A stretch of 64,000 nt of DNA, from NCBI RefSeq assembly GCF_000725345.1, contig NZ_CP008852.1, positions 3,154,001 through 3,218,000 on the forward strand, given 5' to 3'. This DNA is from Pelosinus sp. UFO1. GTDB lineage: Bacteria > Bacillota > Negativicutes > DSM-13327. Below are positions 46,045-55,391 of the stretch, one piece after another. The notes under the pieces are model-generated. The model ran no database searches. It worked only from the letters and a program-made list of their open reading frames with translations, and had not been told where the DNA came from. Numbering within the stretch: the stretch's first letter is position 1; each line of letters begins with the position of its first letter. The position numbers and the translations under genes are program-made.

Positions 46045-46363
46045 ATATTCCACCTCCAGCTGATTTTATCTTAATACAATATGCCGTCCAATTTACCAGC
46101 TATCCTCCCCTCAAGTAATTGAATTTTTTGTATTTTCCTGTCTATTTAAAAATACACAATATACAGAATATTTGCTAGCTTATGTAACTTCTAAAACAAC
46201 TCTGTAATTAAAGTTAATAAAGTAAGTAAAGTAAATCACAAATAATAAAACCGACCTTACGGTCGGTTTATAATATATAAAGAAGATTTAACATCATCGA
46301 AATATTTTATTACGTTATAAAAAGGTAAAAACAAACAATAAATCCGATCAATGTTACTAAAAA
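46045..46363. other. gap between mmdA and the response regulator gene
   Basis: About 319 bp holding the regulator's terminator (46248-46269) and, presumably, the promoter of the long mmd operon, which I could not place with confidence. No ORF of interest. Confidence 0.5.
46248..46269 (-). terminator. terminator of the two-component operon
   Basis: AAACCGACC / GGTCGGTTT with a 4-nt loop, followed by TTATTATTTG on the minus strand. Confidence 0.8.
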
Positions 46364-47068
46364 CTATAAATAACGTTTTATATGGTTATTCACAGAATTT
46401 ACACATCGATATTTATAAACAGGTCTCCCTACAGTTCCATAGATGAGTTCTAGCTTCAAAGAACCTATCTGCCTCAGAAACTCCAAATATTTACGCATAG
46501 AAACTCGAGATATTCCAATATACTTAGCCATTTCCTCTGTTGAAAAAAGACTTCGATCTAACTCCTTTATTTGTTCCCATGTTACTTTTAGGGTATTCCT
46601 ATCGATACCTTTCGGCAATTGCATGGACAAAGGTTGTTCCTTATATAGTACACATTGATCCAATTCAACCTGGCTTAATCTATCTTGATCCTCCATTAAG
46701 ATAGCAAGACCTTTATAAGCAAGTAACGCAGAATTTAATCTCTCAAATTCGAAAGGTTTAATGATATAATCTACAGCGCCAAATTGCAAAGCTTTTTTTA
46801 TACTATGTCTATCGCATGCAGCTGTAATAACAATTACATCAACACCTTTGCCTACCTGCCTAAGTTGGATTAATAAGTCCAAACCATTCATGCCTGGCAT
46901 AAAAATATCTAATAAAATTAAGTCGACATCAACCTTATTCAAAATCTCAAGTGCTTCATTAGCCGAATGGACAATAGCTTCAATTTTAAATCCTTCCACT
47001 AATTCTACATAGCGACGATTAAATTCTGCTACCATCGGATCATCATCTACAATCAAAACTTTAATCAA
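46364..47068 (-). CDS. response regulator of the CitB/DcuR family
   Basis: The 234-residue protein has a receiver domain (DDD at 8-10, phosphorylated Asp54 in LLDIFMPG, Lys in IKPFEF) and a C-terminal helix-turn-helix (TEEMAKYIGISRVSMRKYLEFL, about 178-200) of the CitB type. It starts with TTG in an 8-nt overlap with the kinase stop (TTGATTAA) behind GGAGGG. Likely controls a di- or tricarboxylate gene set, with the adjacent mmd/carrier operon as a candidate. Confidence 0.9.
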   Translation of the reverse strand: MIKVLIVDDDPMVAEFNRRYVELVEGFKIEAIVHSANEALEILNKVDVDLILLDIFMPGMNGLDLLIQLRQVGKGVDVIVITAACDRHSIKKALQFGAVDYIIKPFEFERLNSALLAYKGLAILMEDQDRLSQVELDQCVLYKEQPLSMQLPKGIDRNTLKVTWEQIKELDRSLFSTEEMAKYIGISRVSMRKYLEFLRQIGSLKLELIYGTVGRPVYKYRCVNSVNNHIKRYL

Positions 47069-48671
47069 AATATCCCTCCTTACTCCAATAGGGTAATATT
47101 ACTCTAAATACTGCCCCATGGCCTACCTCTGAAATGACAGTGATTTGCCCACCAAGTCGTTCTAAACTCCTCTGAATTAAATACAATCCTAACCCTCGAT
47201 CAGTCCCTTTTGTCGAATAACCTTGTACAAAAATTTTATTTTTTACTCCCTCATCAATTCCTGAACCAGTATCACTCACCTCAATTGTCAAAATATCGCT
47301 GTCCCAAGAAAAATCAATATTTACACACTTACATGTTGATGTTTCTACTGCATCCAAAGAATTATTTATCAAATTTCCAATTATTGTAATTAATTCATGA
47401 ACTACCTCAGGTTCAGCTGGTTCAGGTAAAAAACTCTCCTCAGATACTGTCATTGTTATACCAGCTTCTCTAGCTAAACTAATTTTTCCAATAATAAAAC
47501 CCGCCAATACAGGATCTTTAATTTTTTTAACTAAAGAACCAACTTCAGCCTGATATCTACTAGCAATTTGATTTACATAATTATTCAATCGATCATAATC
47601 TCCCAAACGAACCATACCAAGAATAACATGCAATTTATTCATAAATTCATGGGTCTGCGCCCGTAGAGCCTCTGCATAAATACTAACGCCCGTAAGCCTT
47701 TCCGCCATCTGCCTCATTTCCGTTTTATCACGAAAAGTGGCAATAACTCCAACAATTTCACCATCTACAATTATAGGAACACGATTAGCTAGAATTGTTA
47801 TCCCATTAAGATCCTGCTCTTGATCTAATTCGGCTTCTCCCGTCTCTAAAACCTTCTGCAAGCGTGTATTTGGAACATACTCATCGACCTTCTGCCCAAT
47901 GGGATTATCACTAATACCTGCTTGTTGAAAAAGCTTAATTGCTGCCTCATTGACAATGGTCATACGTGAATCTTTATCAACTGCCAAAATACCTTCCCTT
48001 ACTGATTGCAGCATGGCACTGCGTTCTTCAAATATTTTGGCGATGGCAAAAGGTTCTAAGCCAAATAAAATTTTCTTTATTCTGCGGGCTAATACTAAGG
48101 ACCCTAACACACCTACTAGCATCCCAACTCCAACACCACCATAGATTCCTGATCGACTATCATCTACTGAGGCTTGTATACTTTCCATCATAACTCCGAC
48201 AAGTACAGCTCCGACCTGCTTTCCGTCAGGCGCAAAAACCGGTGAAAAAGCACGCAAAGAAACTCCTAATGACCCTTTGTTTACAGACGTAGTTTCTTGT
48301 CCTTCAAAAACAAGATTGGCATCCTCTTCTTCATAATATTCTCCTATTTTTTCAGGATTAGGATGTGATTTTCGAATTCGATTCATGTCCATCACTGTAA
48401 TAAATCGAACTTCGCTTACGCTCAGAACTTTCTCGGTAAATACCTGAATCTCCCTTTCATCTCTATTGCCAGTTAACGCTTCCATTATTAAAGGAGTATT
48501 GGCAACAATGCGAGCAATTTCAATTGCTTCCTCTGAGGAATTAATACGAGCATTTTCCGCAATCCTCTCGTTAATAATAATATCGGTTACTAATAATGCC
48601 AAGGCAACAACAATACAAGCGAATACTGCAATGGTTGTCTGTAAACTAAATAAAGGCTTCTGTTTTTTCAT
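47061..48671 (-). CDS. sensor histidine kinase of the CitA/DcuS family
   Basis: 536 residues: membrane helix (about 9-30), extracytoplasmic PAS-like sensor (about 35-170), second helix (about 174-195), cytosolic PAS (about 215-320), a Spo0B-type phosphoacceptor region with His in RAQTHEFMNKLHVILGM (about 345) and a HATPase domain (NLINNSLDA, GSGIDEGV, GLGLYL). Such kinases sense citrate, fumarate, malate or succinate from outside. A copy of the 95-nt repeat lies about 110 nt upstream. Confidence 0.92.
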   Translation of the reverse strand: MKKQKPLFSLQTTIAVFACIVVALALLVTDIIINERIAENARINSSEEAIEIARIVANTPLIMEALTGNRDEREIQVFTEKVLSVSEVRFITVMDMNRIRKSHPNPEKIGEYYEEEDANLVFEGQETTSVNKGSLGVSLRAFSPVFAPDGKQVGAVLVGVMMESIQASVDDSRSGIYGGVGVGMLVGVLGSLVLARRIKKILFGLEPFAIAKIFEERSAMLQSVREGILAVDKDSRMTIVNEAAIKLFQQAGISDNPIGQKVDEYVPNTRLQKVLETGEAELDQEQDLNGITILANRVPIIVDGEIVGVIATFRDKTEMRQMAERLTGVSIYAEALRAQTHEFMNKLHVILGMVRLGDYDRLNNYVNQIASRYQAEVGSLVKKIKDPVLAGFIIGKISLAREAGITMTVSEESFLPEPAEPEVVHELITIIGNLINNSLDAVETSTCKCVNIDFSWDSDILTIEVSDTGSGIDEGVKNKIFVQGYSTKGTDRGLGLYLIQRSLERLGGQITVISEVGHGAVFRVILPYWSKEGYFD

Positions 48672-48778
48672 AGCATTTTCGTCCTTCCACAGCTACATCA
48701 CAATTTACTTCGACGTATTTTGGTAATTCCCTACAAAGTTCTTCGTTTTGTTCGAAATTTTCACATTTTTTATAAGAA

Positions 48779-48872
48779 AAGACTTGGCCTGCCAAATCCT
48801 CGGACGCAGGCAGAAGCCTTAGTCGTTCTTACTTGGAATCAAGAAAGTGTTATACTTTCTGATTCCGTAAAA
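48779..48872 (-). repeat. 95-nt terminator-linked repeat, copy C
   Basis: Begins on the minus strand with TTTTACGGAATCA right after the hairpin at 48876-48932 and ends GATTTGGC-AG-GCCAAGTCTTTTCTTATA. Two differences from A and B fall in paired positions but leave G-T pairs. Confidence 0.9.
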
Positions 48873-48875
48873 TTA

Positions 48876-48932
48876 AACCCTGTTTGAGAAAGATGAGAAA
48901 GTCTTATTTTTCCATCATCCCCAAGCAGGGTT
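48876..48932 (-). terminator. hairpin after the 65-residue ORF
   Basis: AACCCTG / CAGGGTT closes a 43-nt partly paired loop; the T-rich TTTAATTTTACGG follows on the minus strand and leads into repeat copy C. Confidence 0.6.
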
Positions 48933-48964
48933 CAATTTACTTCATTATGTAGAGTATAAAGGAA

Positions 48965-49162
48965 TTATTTCTTAATTAGCCATCGTATTAACTTACTTAA
49001 CTTCCCTGTATTTAAACCTTCAGATAGATCTAGGATTATTTTTGTATTAGTCTCTACTTGATTTACCTGAAAACCAAGTAACTCCTTTGCTCTTTTTTCG
49101 GCTCGCTGTCCTTTTTGCCAAATTAGCTCACTCCAAAAATTTTTAGCAAAATGCTCTCCCAT
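48965..49162 (-). CDS. small hypothetical protein (65 aa)
   Basis: A basic, soluble 65-residue protein (MGEHFAKNFWSELIWQKGQ..) with AAAAGGGAG in front of its ATG and a hairpin after its stop. No known family recognised. The signals around it suggest a real gene. Confidence 0.55.
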   Translation of the reverse strand: MGEHFAKNFWSELIWQKGQRAEKRAKELLGFQVNQVETNTKIILDLSEGLNTGKLSKLIRWLIKK

Positions 49163-49329
49163 TATCCCACTCCCTTTTTAATTTGAGTAAATTTATATTT
49201 TCTGAACAATGTAAGAGTCTTCAGCGCACAAAAACTCCCCTGCTCCCTCTATTATATTCAGTAAAGAACCAAATGTTTGGCTTATGGCAAAAATTCATAG
49301 AAAACAAAATCCTATTTTTCTTTCCTCTA

Positions 49330-49354
49330 AAAAAAATAAAAGCCCCATAGGGCT
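49330..49354 (-). terminator. terminator of the Leu-Lys-Gln-His tRNA cluster
   Basis: AGCCC / GGGCT hairpin followed on the minus strand by TTTTATTTTTTTTAG. Confidence 0.65.
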
Positions 49355-49407
49355 ATAGGAAAAATAAAAAGACCTCAGGATAATCCCTGAAAGCCTTGAA
49401 CTTTTGA

Positions 49408-49491
49408 TGGTGCGGGAGAGGAGACTTGAACTCCTACACCTTGCGGCGCCAGATCCTAAGTCTGGTGCGTCTGCCATTCCGCCACTCCCGC
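49408..49491 (-). tRNA. tRNA-Leu (TAG)
   Basis: 84-nt class II tRNA with a variable arm (GCGCCGCAAGGTGT region), anticodon loop CTTAGGA and encoded CCA. Last gene of a four-tRNA transcript. Confidence 0.95.
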
Positions 49492-49505
49492 ATAATTAAG
49501 TTAAA

Positions 49506-49581
49506 TGGTGGCTCACCCGCGGCTCGAACGCGGGACACCCTGATTAAAAGTCAGGTGCTCTACCAACTGAGCTAGTGAACC
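49506..49581 (-). tRNA. tRNA-Lys (TTT)
   Basis: 76 nt with encoded CCA; anticodon loop CTTTTAA; acceptor GGTTCAC/GTGAGCC. Confidence 0.96.
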
Positions 49582-49585
49582 ATAA

Positions 49586-49661
49586 TGGCAGGGGTAGCTG
49601 GACTCGAACCAACGCGTGCGGGAGTCAAAGTCCCGTGCCTTACCAACTTGGCTATACCCCT
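49586..49661 (-). tRNA. tRNA-Gln (TTG)
   Basis: 76 nt; acceptor AGGGGTA/TACCCCT, discriminator G as usual for glutamine tRNA, anticodon loop CTTTGAC, encoded CCA. Confidence 0.94.
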
Positions 49662-49685
49662 ACATGCTTTTTGCTAGTTATTCAA

Positions 49686-49763
49686 TGGGGTGGCTGAAGG
49701 GGATCGAACCCTCGAAATAACGGAACCACAATCCGCCGTGTTAACCGCTTCACCACAGCCACC
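49686..49763 (-). tRNA. tRNA-His (GTG)
   Basis: Acceptor GTGGCTG/CAGCCAC with an encoded extra 5' G (position -1) opposite C73, the identity element of histidine tRNA; anticodon loop TTGTGGT; encoded CCA. First gene of the cluster. Confidence 0.94.
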
Positions 49764-49810
49764 ATATTTTATCTTTAAATGTTCTTCAACATTCCCTAGC
49801 GACAAGATTT

Positions 49811-49839
49811 ATTTTACCATGTTACCGTTATTATGTCAA
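49811..49839 (-). promoter_or_regulatory. sigma-A promoter of the tRNA cluster
   Basis: Minus-strand TTGACA (49834-49839) and TAAAAT (49811-49816), 17-bp spacer. Confidence 0.8.
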
Positions 49840-50111
49840 GCACTTTTTTCAACTTTTTTTAAGTTGTATTTACTTTGACATCTTGTTTTTGCTAACTCGC
49901 AACAGCAACTTTATTAATATACCAGATTTTTTATAATATAACAACCGTGATTATTATTAATTATTTCAATATAGCTCTTATTTTTCAGCTATTTCTTAAT
50001 AATACTCACTTTTTCAATAAATTTAATGAATGTTTCTTCGAAGAAGTATCAATATCTTAAAAGACACTTATTATATTGAAAAGTTATAAAGAAGGCTTCA
50101 AAAGAAGAAAA

Positions 50112-50177
50112 CCACAAAAACACAAGAGCCTCTAGAGCGTTCTTATCAGCGCGCTAGTGCAATGTGTTCTTGTGGTC
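50112..50177 (-). repeat. short relative of the ACCACAAAGACACA inverted-repeat element
   Basis: ACCACAAAAACACA (50112-50125) pairs with TGTGTTCTTGTGGT (50164-50177) with one mismatch. The arms resemble those of the 34375-34473 element. It lies 20 nt after the chemoreceptor stop and is followed by TTTTCTTCTTTT on the minus strand, so it may double as its terminator. Confidence 0.65.
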
Positions 50178-50197
50178 ACCCCTTTGATCACAAGATC

Positions 50198-52165
50198 TTA
50201 AACTTTAAATTTATGCACAACTTCTTGTAACTCGCTGGCCATAGTTGCTAAACCAGAAACAGCTGTTACAATTTCATGTACGGAAGCATTTTGCTCTTCA
50301 CTAGCTGCAGCTACTTCCTGAGAACTAGCTGCATTCGTTCTAGATGCATCCGCAATACCATTAATTGACTGACCGACTTGTCCACTACCAGTTAGTTGAG
50401 TATCCATTAATACAAGAATTTTTTCTACTCGTTTTCGCATTTCTTTAACATCTACATAAATTTCTTCAAAGGCTACCTTAGATGCTGAAACCACCTTAAC
50501 ACCTTCTACTACCTCGTGGCTTCCCTTATCCATCGCTTCTACCGCTTGAATTGTTTCACTTTGAATAGCGCCAATAATTTCAGCGATTTCCTTAGCTGCT
50601 TCTTGAGATTGTTCTGCTAGTTTACGCACCTCATCTGCTACTACTGCAAAACCACGACCTTGTTCACCAGCTCTTGCCGCCTCAATCGCAGCATTTAGCG
50701 CCAATAGATTCGTTTGACCTGCAATATTGGTAATAACCTCAACAATTTGGCCAATTTGCCGTGATTTTTCGCCAAGCGCATTTATTTTTTGGGCCGCATT
50801 GCCTACATCTTCTTGAATGCTGCTCATTAGCATAACAGCATGATTAACTTGTTTTAAGCCATGTTCAGCAGATTGTTCGCTGCGTTCAGAGGCCCCCGAA
50901 ACGTCACAGGCAGCTTCTACGGCATCAGCAATACCACTTTGCATCTCCGTCATGATAGCGGCTGACTCATCCGATAACTGTACTTGGTTCGTAGCACTTT
51001 GTGCTACATCCTGAATGGTAATTGCTACTTCTTCTGAAGCACGTCCTACTTCAGTGGCAGATGCTGTCAATTCCTCAGCTGATGCTGCTACTGATTCAGA
51101 AACAGATGAAGCATGGCTAATCATTTCCCGCAAGGCAGACATCATATGATTTACGCCCCGAACCAACTGATTTACTTCTAAAGCCCCTTCGGCAACAAGC
51201 GCTTGGGATAAATCTCCCCCAGCTACCAGTTGAACTGAATCAACTACCTTCTGTAAAGGAGAAACTATACTGCGAGCTATGTAAAATGCTGTCACTGCTG
51301 CAAGCAATAAAGATATAAGTAAAATTGCCATAAGGATATATGATGCGGATACAGCTCCGTTATGAACATCTTTAAGTGGTTCATTTACAATAACTCCCCA
51401 CTTGTATTTGTTCACTGGGGAAAAGGTAGCAATTGTTGTATCACCACGGCTTGATATAGAGTCCATTGAGCCAGTTTGCCCACCTATTACTTTTTTCACA
51501 TATTCTAATTCAGCAAAACTTTCTTTCTTTAAGACTTTCTCATGATCCGGATATGCTATGACCACACCGTTATGATCAACGATTTCAACATACCCGTTCT
51601 TTCCCACCTTAACATTCTCTGCAATCGACCATAAAGCTTGCAAACCAATGTCCGCAGCAAAAACACCGATACTTTTCCCTGCAGCATCCTTGATTGGTAC
51701 AGAAATTGTTACACTAGGTGCATTGGTAAAAGATGATATATAAACATCTGTAAAAAAAGTACTGCCTTTCATGGCTTCTACAAAGTAAGGTCGATCGCCA
51801 CGATTTGCTAATGTACCTGCAGTCCTTGCAACCTGCATGCCGGTCTTATCCATTACGTAGATAAGCTCAAACTGAGGGTTTTTTTGTTGAAAGTTTACAA
51901 TCATATCACGGATAACCGCACCATCCAAAGAACGTGCTGTTGGACTGGCTGCCAATCCTTCCGTCATTCCTTTTGAATCATCTAGCATAATTTCGATTTG
52001 TTTTGCAATCTGTAAAGTAGTATTACTATTGCTCTGTATTGTTGAATTTTTAGTTGACGTAACATTCATATAGATACTGATTGCTCCACCAACTGCGGCA
52101 GGAATAACTGCAAATAAAATAAAAAATATAATCAACTGTGTTTTTAAACTCCGCTGTCCAAACAT
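50198..52165 (-). CDS. methyl-accepting chemotaxis protein with dCache-type sensor
   Basis: 655 residues: membrane helix (about 11-31), extracytoplasmic Cache domain (about 35-275; [44 protein letters not shown]-like), second helix (about 280-303), HAMP (about 305-357) and a long signalling coiled coil with the tip [26 protein letters not shown]. Cache receptors often sense amino or organic acids; the ligand is unknown. Monocistronic. Confidence 0.94.
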   Translation of the reverse strand: MFGQRSLKTQLIIFFILFAVIPAAVGGAISIYMNVTSTKNSTIQSNSNTTLQIAKQIEIMLDDSKGMTEGLAASPTARSLDGAVIRDMIVNFQQKNPQFELIYVMDKTGMQVARTAGTLANRGDRPYFVEAMKGSTFFTDVYISSFTNAPSVTISVPIKDAAGKSIGVFAADIGLQALWSIAENVKVGKNGYVEIVDHNGVVIAYPDHEKVLKKESFAELEYVKKVIGGQTGSMDSISSRGDTTIATFSPVNKYKWGVIVNEPLKDVHNGAVSASYILMAILLISLLLAAVTAFYIARSIVSPLQKVVDSVQLVAGGDLSQALVAEGALEVNQLVRGVNHMMSALREMISHASSVSESVAASAEELTASATEVGRASEEVAITIQDVAQSATNQVQLSDESAAIMTEMQSGIADAVEAACDVSGASERSEQSAEHGLKQVNHAVMLMSSIQEDVGNAAQKINALGEKSRQIGQIVEVITNIAGQTNLLALNAAIEAARAGEQGRGFAVVADEVRKLAEQSQEAAKEIAEIIGAIQSETIQAVEAMDKGSHEVVEGVKVVSASKVAFEEIYVDVKEMRKRVEKILVLMDTQLTGSGQVGQSINGIADASRTNAASSQEVAAASEEQNASVHEIVTAVSGLATMASELQEVVHKFKV

Positions 52166-52349
52166 AAAATTCCTCCTTATTACATGAAACTATTTTTTTC
52201 GACTTTACTTTTTCTATTTCTTTTTCTCCTCCTATATTATTCTAATTATTTTTACAATTTCCTTCCCGCAACTATCGTAAAAAAGCATATATAGTGATTA
52301 AAAATATATATTTTAATCACTACAGGTATTTAACATTATATATAAAAAA

Positions 52350-52375
52350 AACGCTTGAAGAGTTCTTCAAGCGTT
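52350..52375 (-). terminator. terminator of tRNA-Arg(ACG)
   Basis: AACGCTTGAAGA / TCTTCAAGCGTT-type hairpin followed by a T-run on the minus strand. Confidence 0.85.
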
Positions 52376-52389
52376 CTAATGATCTAATA

Positions 52390-52466
52390 TGGTGACCCCG
52401 GCAGGATTCGAACCTGCGACCTCTTGATTCGTAGTCAAGCGCTCTATCCAGCTGGGCTACGGAGTC
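52390..52466 (-). tRNA. tRNA-Arg (ACG)
   Basis: 77 nt with encoded CCA; anticodon loop CTACGAA; acceptor GACTCCG/CGGGGTC. A34 is normally edited to inosine by TadA. Confidence 0.96.
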
Positions 52467-52491
52467 GATTTGCGGTTGCCTTACTTGAGTA

Positions 52492-52520
52492 AGTATACTT
52501 GTTTTAATTGATAATGTCAA
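52492..52520 (-). promoter_or_regulatory. sigma-A promoter of tRNA-Arg(ACG)
   Basis: Minus-strand TTGACA (52515-52520) and TATACT (52492-52497), 17-bp spacer. Confidence 0.82.
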
Positions 52521-52561
52521 CTATTATTTTAAATGTTTTTGAAGTATCTTGTAAGATTCAA

Positions 52562-53494
52562 TTACTCTTCCTGAAATAAGGGAGTAGATAAATATCTTTC
52601 TCCGGTGTCAGGCAAGAGTACAACAATATTTTTTCCCTTATTTTCAGGGCGCAAGGCTAATTGAGTCGCAGCAAAAAGCGCCGCTCCAGAGGATATTCCT
52701 ACCAACAACCCTTCCACTTTAGCTAATTCTCTAGCAGTTTTGAAAGCGTCTTGATTTTCTACCTTGATAATTTCATCAACCACTTTGGGATTGAATATGT
52801 CTGGCACGAAACCTGCGCCAATGCCTTGTATTTTATGAGGGCCTGGCTTCCCTCCAGATAATACAGGCGAATCACTCGGTTCAACGGCCACAATTTTAAC
52901 CGCTGGATTCTTTTCTTTCAATACCTGACCTACACCTGTTATAGTACCACCTGTGCCTACACCAGCAACAAAAATATCTACGTGTCCTTCTGTATCTTGC
53001 CAAATTTCTTGTGCCGTCGTCTTACGATGAATTGCAGGGTTCGCTAAATTCTTAAATTGTTGAGGCATATAGGAATTAGGAAATTCCTCTAGTAACTCTT
53101 CCGCCTTAGCAATGGCCCCCTTCATGCCCTGAGTACCTGGAGTCAAGACTATTTCAGCCCCTAACGCCTTCAATAAATTCCTTCTCTCAATACTCATCGT
53201 ATCTGGCATGGTCAAGATTAGCTTATAACCTTTTGCTGTAGCGGCGAAAGCCAAGCCAATTCCCGTATTACCACTAGTAGGCTCAACAATAACAGTACCT
53301 TCACGAATTAGCCCTTTTTCTTCTCCATCTACAATCATGGCATAGCCTACCCGATCTTTTACACTGCCCATGGGATTAAAATATTCTAGTTTAGCAATTA
53401 CCTTTGCGTTTAAATTTTTAGTTCCGTTATAATTACTAAGCTCAAGCAAGGGTGTGTTACCAATTAAATCTGTCAAACTCTTAGCAATTTTCAT
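52562..53494 (-). CDS. cysK: cysteine synthase A (O-acetylserine sulfhydrylase)
   Basis: A 310-residue PLP enzyme. The PLP lysine is in [11 protein letters not shown] (about 43), the substrate loop in PTSGNTGIG (about 71) and [10 protein letters not shown] binds the phosphate (about 177). It makes cysteine from O-acetylserine and sulfide. Tandem ATGs occur; the second (53494) has AAGGAG at 8 nt. Monocistronic, and I saw no T-box or SAM riboswitch upstream. Confidence 0.94.
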   Translation of the reverse strand: MKIAKSLTDLIGNTPLLELSNYNGTKNLNAKVIAKLEYFNPMGSVKDRVGYAMIVDGEEKGLIREGTVIVEPTSGNTGIGLAFAATAKGYKLILTMPDTMSIERRNLLKALGAEIVLTPGTQGMKGAIAKAEELLEEFPNSYMPQQFKNLANPAIHRKTTAQEIWQDTEGHVDIFVAGVGTGGTITGVGQVLKEKNPAVKIVAVEPSDSPVLSGGKPGPHKIQGIGAGFVPDIFNPKVVDEIIKVENQDAFKTARELAKVEGLLVGISSGAALFAATQLALRPENKGKNIVVLLPDTGERYLSTPLFQEE

Positions 53495-53822
53495 CATTAC
53501 CACTCCTTATCTTCAAAAAAAACTATACTTTTTTATTATTTCCCATTTTGCTTGTAGAATCCTGCCTACAGTAAAAAATTGACCTAGTAAAATGAATCTT
53601 TTGCCAAGTTGGCTCTCAATGAAAATGTTTACAGGAAAGGCTTTAAACAAAAAAGCTTCCAACTCAGTTTTTACTGAAGGGAAGCCTTTATTTTTAATTT
53701 AAAAACACAGTACGACTCCATCGGTTTTCGTTTCCTTATCAATATATTAGGTAAGGATTATGTCTTTTAATACATAGGCAGCTAAATAATTCACTCCAAT
53801 ACATATACTGCTTTGGTATTGG
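53495..53822. other. gap between cysK and the holin-amidase gene
   Basis: 328 bp with a terminator (53648-53689) and the presumed cysK promoter; no further ORF supported. Confidence 0.5.
53648..53689 (-). terminator. terminator of the holin-amidase gene
   Basis: GGCTTCC..TCAG / CTGA..GGAAGC hairpin followed by TTTTTTGTTT on the minus strand, about 130 nt after the stop. Confidence 0.7.
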
Positions 53823-54761
53823 TTAGAATATGCCAACCCCTTGTTGTTGATACCAGATTGCTTTTCCTCGCAAAACATTACCGCCTTCTCCTTTAGGAAC
53901 ACCTGGTATAAACCACAAGTCCCATCGTTCACAGCTAAAGCCAGGTCCATATTTTCCATCGGGATATCCGTTAACTTCATAATCTGGATTAAGGCCATCC
54001 ATATTATTAGCAGCCTCTGCATGTGTCATTACCCGGTAAATATCAATTGTCAAATCCAATGCTTTGCATAATACAGCGATTACTTGACTCATTGCTTCAA
54101 TCTGCATTTCTGTAGGAGGCTGATATCCAAGGCTATCTGTTGTCGCATTGTAACAACAAGCTAGGGATATACCAATTGCACCTGTATTACGTTTATATGT
54201 ATGAGACTTAATTGTATGTAAATTACCACTACTTACATAAATACTAGCATCCTTATCAATATTGATATGATACTCATCAAAAAATTGTCCATAACGCCCG
54301 GCTGACCAATGAAGATATAACTTTACATCTCGCCCCACGCTTTGCGCTGCAGACCATAGTTCACTTTTACTCTGTAAAGCCAGCTGATTAAGTTCTAGCA
54401 GAGTTACTTTCCTCATCGCATTCCTATCCTCATGCAAATCGGGAGTATCTGTTGATTGCTGCATTTTACGAATTGCAGCAACCTCCGAATCAATAATCCA
54501 GCCAATTAGCCCCGTTGGAATTAAAATCTTTTGCCAACCTAAAATTTCATTAATTCGTTGTATAGCTCGATACCGTTTTTCTTCATTTTCCATTTGATCA
54601 GCAAATTCATCTAGCAGTAAAATTATACCCCGGATAGCAAGTTTTAGTCTACTGTCCTGCATTTTGGCAAATAGCACGAAAAGTGTCATTGCTAATACCT
54701 TGACCGACAAAAGTGCCCCTACAGCCCAGATAATAATTTGCAACTCATTGGAAATCCCCAT
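53823..54761 (-). CDS. holin-like membrane domain fused to a cell-wall amidase
   Basis: 312 residues from the ATG at 54761 (GGGGGG upstream). Residues about 8-33 form a membrane helix, followed by a helical stretch LLLDEFADQMENEEKRYRAI and LGWQKILIPTGLIGWIIDSEVAA, the pattern of phage LLH-type holins. From about 150 the protein reads VKLYLHWSAGRYGQFF, HTYKRNTGAIGISL and RVMTHAEAAN, the zinc-ligand and fold motifs of amidase_2 endolysins. No other phage genes are nearby, so it is a stand-alone lysis-type or spore-cortex related enzyme. Confidence 0.8.
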   Translation of the reverse strand: MGISNELQIIIWAVGALLSVKVLAMTLFVLFAKMQDSRLKLAIRGIILLLDEFADQMENEEKRYRAIQRINEILGWQKILIPTGLIGWIIDSEVAAIRKMQQSTDTPDLHEDRNAMRKVTLLELNQLALQSKSELWSAAQSVGRDVKLYLHWSAGRYGQFFDEYHINIDKDASIYVSSGNLHTIKSHTYKRNTGAIGISLACCYNATTDSLGYQPPTEMQIEAMSQVIAVLCKALDLTIDIYRVMTHAEAANNMDGLNPDYEVNGYPDGKYGPGFSCERWDLWFIPGVPKGEGGNVLRGKAIWYQQQGVGIF

Positions 54762-54893
54762 ATTTAACGCCCCCCTTTTTCTTGGTTTCAGTCCAAGCAA
54801 TCGTCCTTCCATGTATGCTATGTTTCAAGCTTCTTAATTGTGAATCGACTTCTTGATTACTTATTACCAGGAAATATAGTAAGGACATAAAAA

Positions 54894-54912
54894 AACCGCC
54901 ATCTGGGCGGTT
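54894..54912. terminator. bidirectional terminator
   Basis: AACCGCC / GGCGGTT hairpin with A-run on one side and T-run on the other (TTTTTTTT), just after the small ORF at 54922. Confidence 0.8.
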
Positions 54913-54921
54913 TTTTTTGCG

Positions 54922-55068
54922 TTACTCAATTTCTTCAATTGATATTTTTACTGTACTTCCATCTAAGAAATACTCATCTAACATATTCCATAGATCACGG
55001 TCGCCTAACATCAATTTTGGCATTTCTGCATCCATGTCCAGTTTTCCTTCTAAAACAATTCGGTTCAA
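54922..55068 (-). CDS. small acidic hypothetical protein (48 aa)
   Basis: An acidic frame from a TTG at 55068 (MNRIVLEGKLDMDAEMP..) ending EEIE before a strong terminator. GGGGG lies 7 nt upstream. The frame is open further upstream without an ATG. No family recognised; the terminator and composition suggest a gene, but the start is uncertain. Confidence 0.4.
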   Translation of the reverse strand: MNRIVLEGKLDMDAEMPKLMLGDRDLWNMLDEYFLDGSTVKISIEEIE

Positions 55069-55110
55069 GCCATCGCCCCCAAAATGTTTTTTAATCCTTA
55101 ATAATAGTAA

Positions 55111-55130
55111 AAGGTGGCTTACGCCACCTT
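55111..55130 (-). terminator. terminator of the 40-residue ORF
   Basis: AAGGTGGC / GCCACCTT stem with 4-nt loop, then TTTACTATTATT on the minus strand, 8 nt after the stop. Confidence 0.75.
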
Positions 55131-55137
55131 CGTTATT

Positions 55138-55260
55138 TTAACAATCTTTTTGCTTTTTTTGTTCTTCTTTTCTTCTATTTTCATTGTTAGCAATTTCTTT
55201 TGCAAATTCAAGATTTTTGTTTTCTTTTCGTTGTTCTTTTTGTTTACATTCTTTATTCAT
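55138..55260 (-). CDS. 40-residue highly charged small protein
   Basis: MNKECKQKEQRKENKNLEFA and then a Lys/Glu/Asn-rich helix-like remainder ending KKQKDC. It is preceded by a perfect GGAGGTGAT ribosome site and followed by an intrinsic terminator, which makes a real gene likely despite the size. The terminal cysteines at residues 5 and 40 are notable. Family not recognised. Confidence 0.65.
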   Translation of the reverse strand: MNKECKQKEQRKENKNLEFAKEIANNENRRKEEQKKQKDC

Positions 55261-55391
55261 ATTTATCACCTCCCCAATACTAATATGTCCATAATTAGTA
55301 TTGAAAAGTAGTGGAAATTATCCCCTGAAAATTATTTCCACTATCAATTATTAAACTACAGTTACTGGTTAGCAAAATAAAAATCCCGTGT

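Larger units (their letters stand above)
49764..50197. other. gap between tRNA-His and the chemoreceptor gene
   Basis: 434 bp without a credible gene. It holds the tRNA cluster promoter (49811-49839), an A/T-rich stretch and the inverted-repeat element at 50112-50177. Confidence 0.6.

Noticed and set aside
53495-53822. Possible cysteine T-box or SAM riboswitch before cysK
   Set aside because: No T-box motif or SAM-aptamer core seen; the region holds a simple terminator and little else.
53747-54022. 91-codon minus-strand ORF
   Set aside because: Out-of-frame shadow within the 3' end of the holin-amidase gene.
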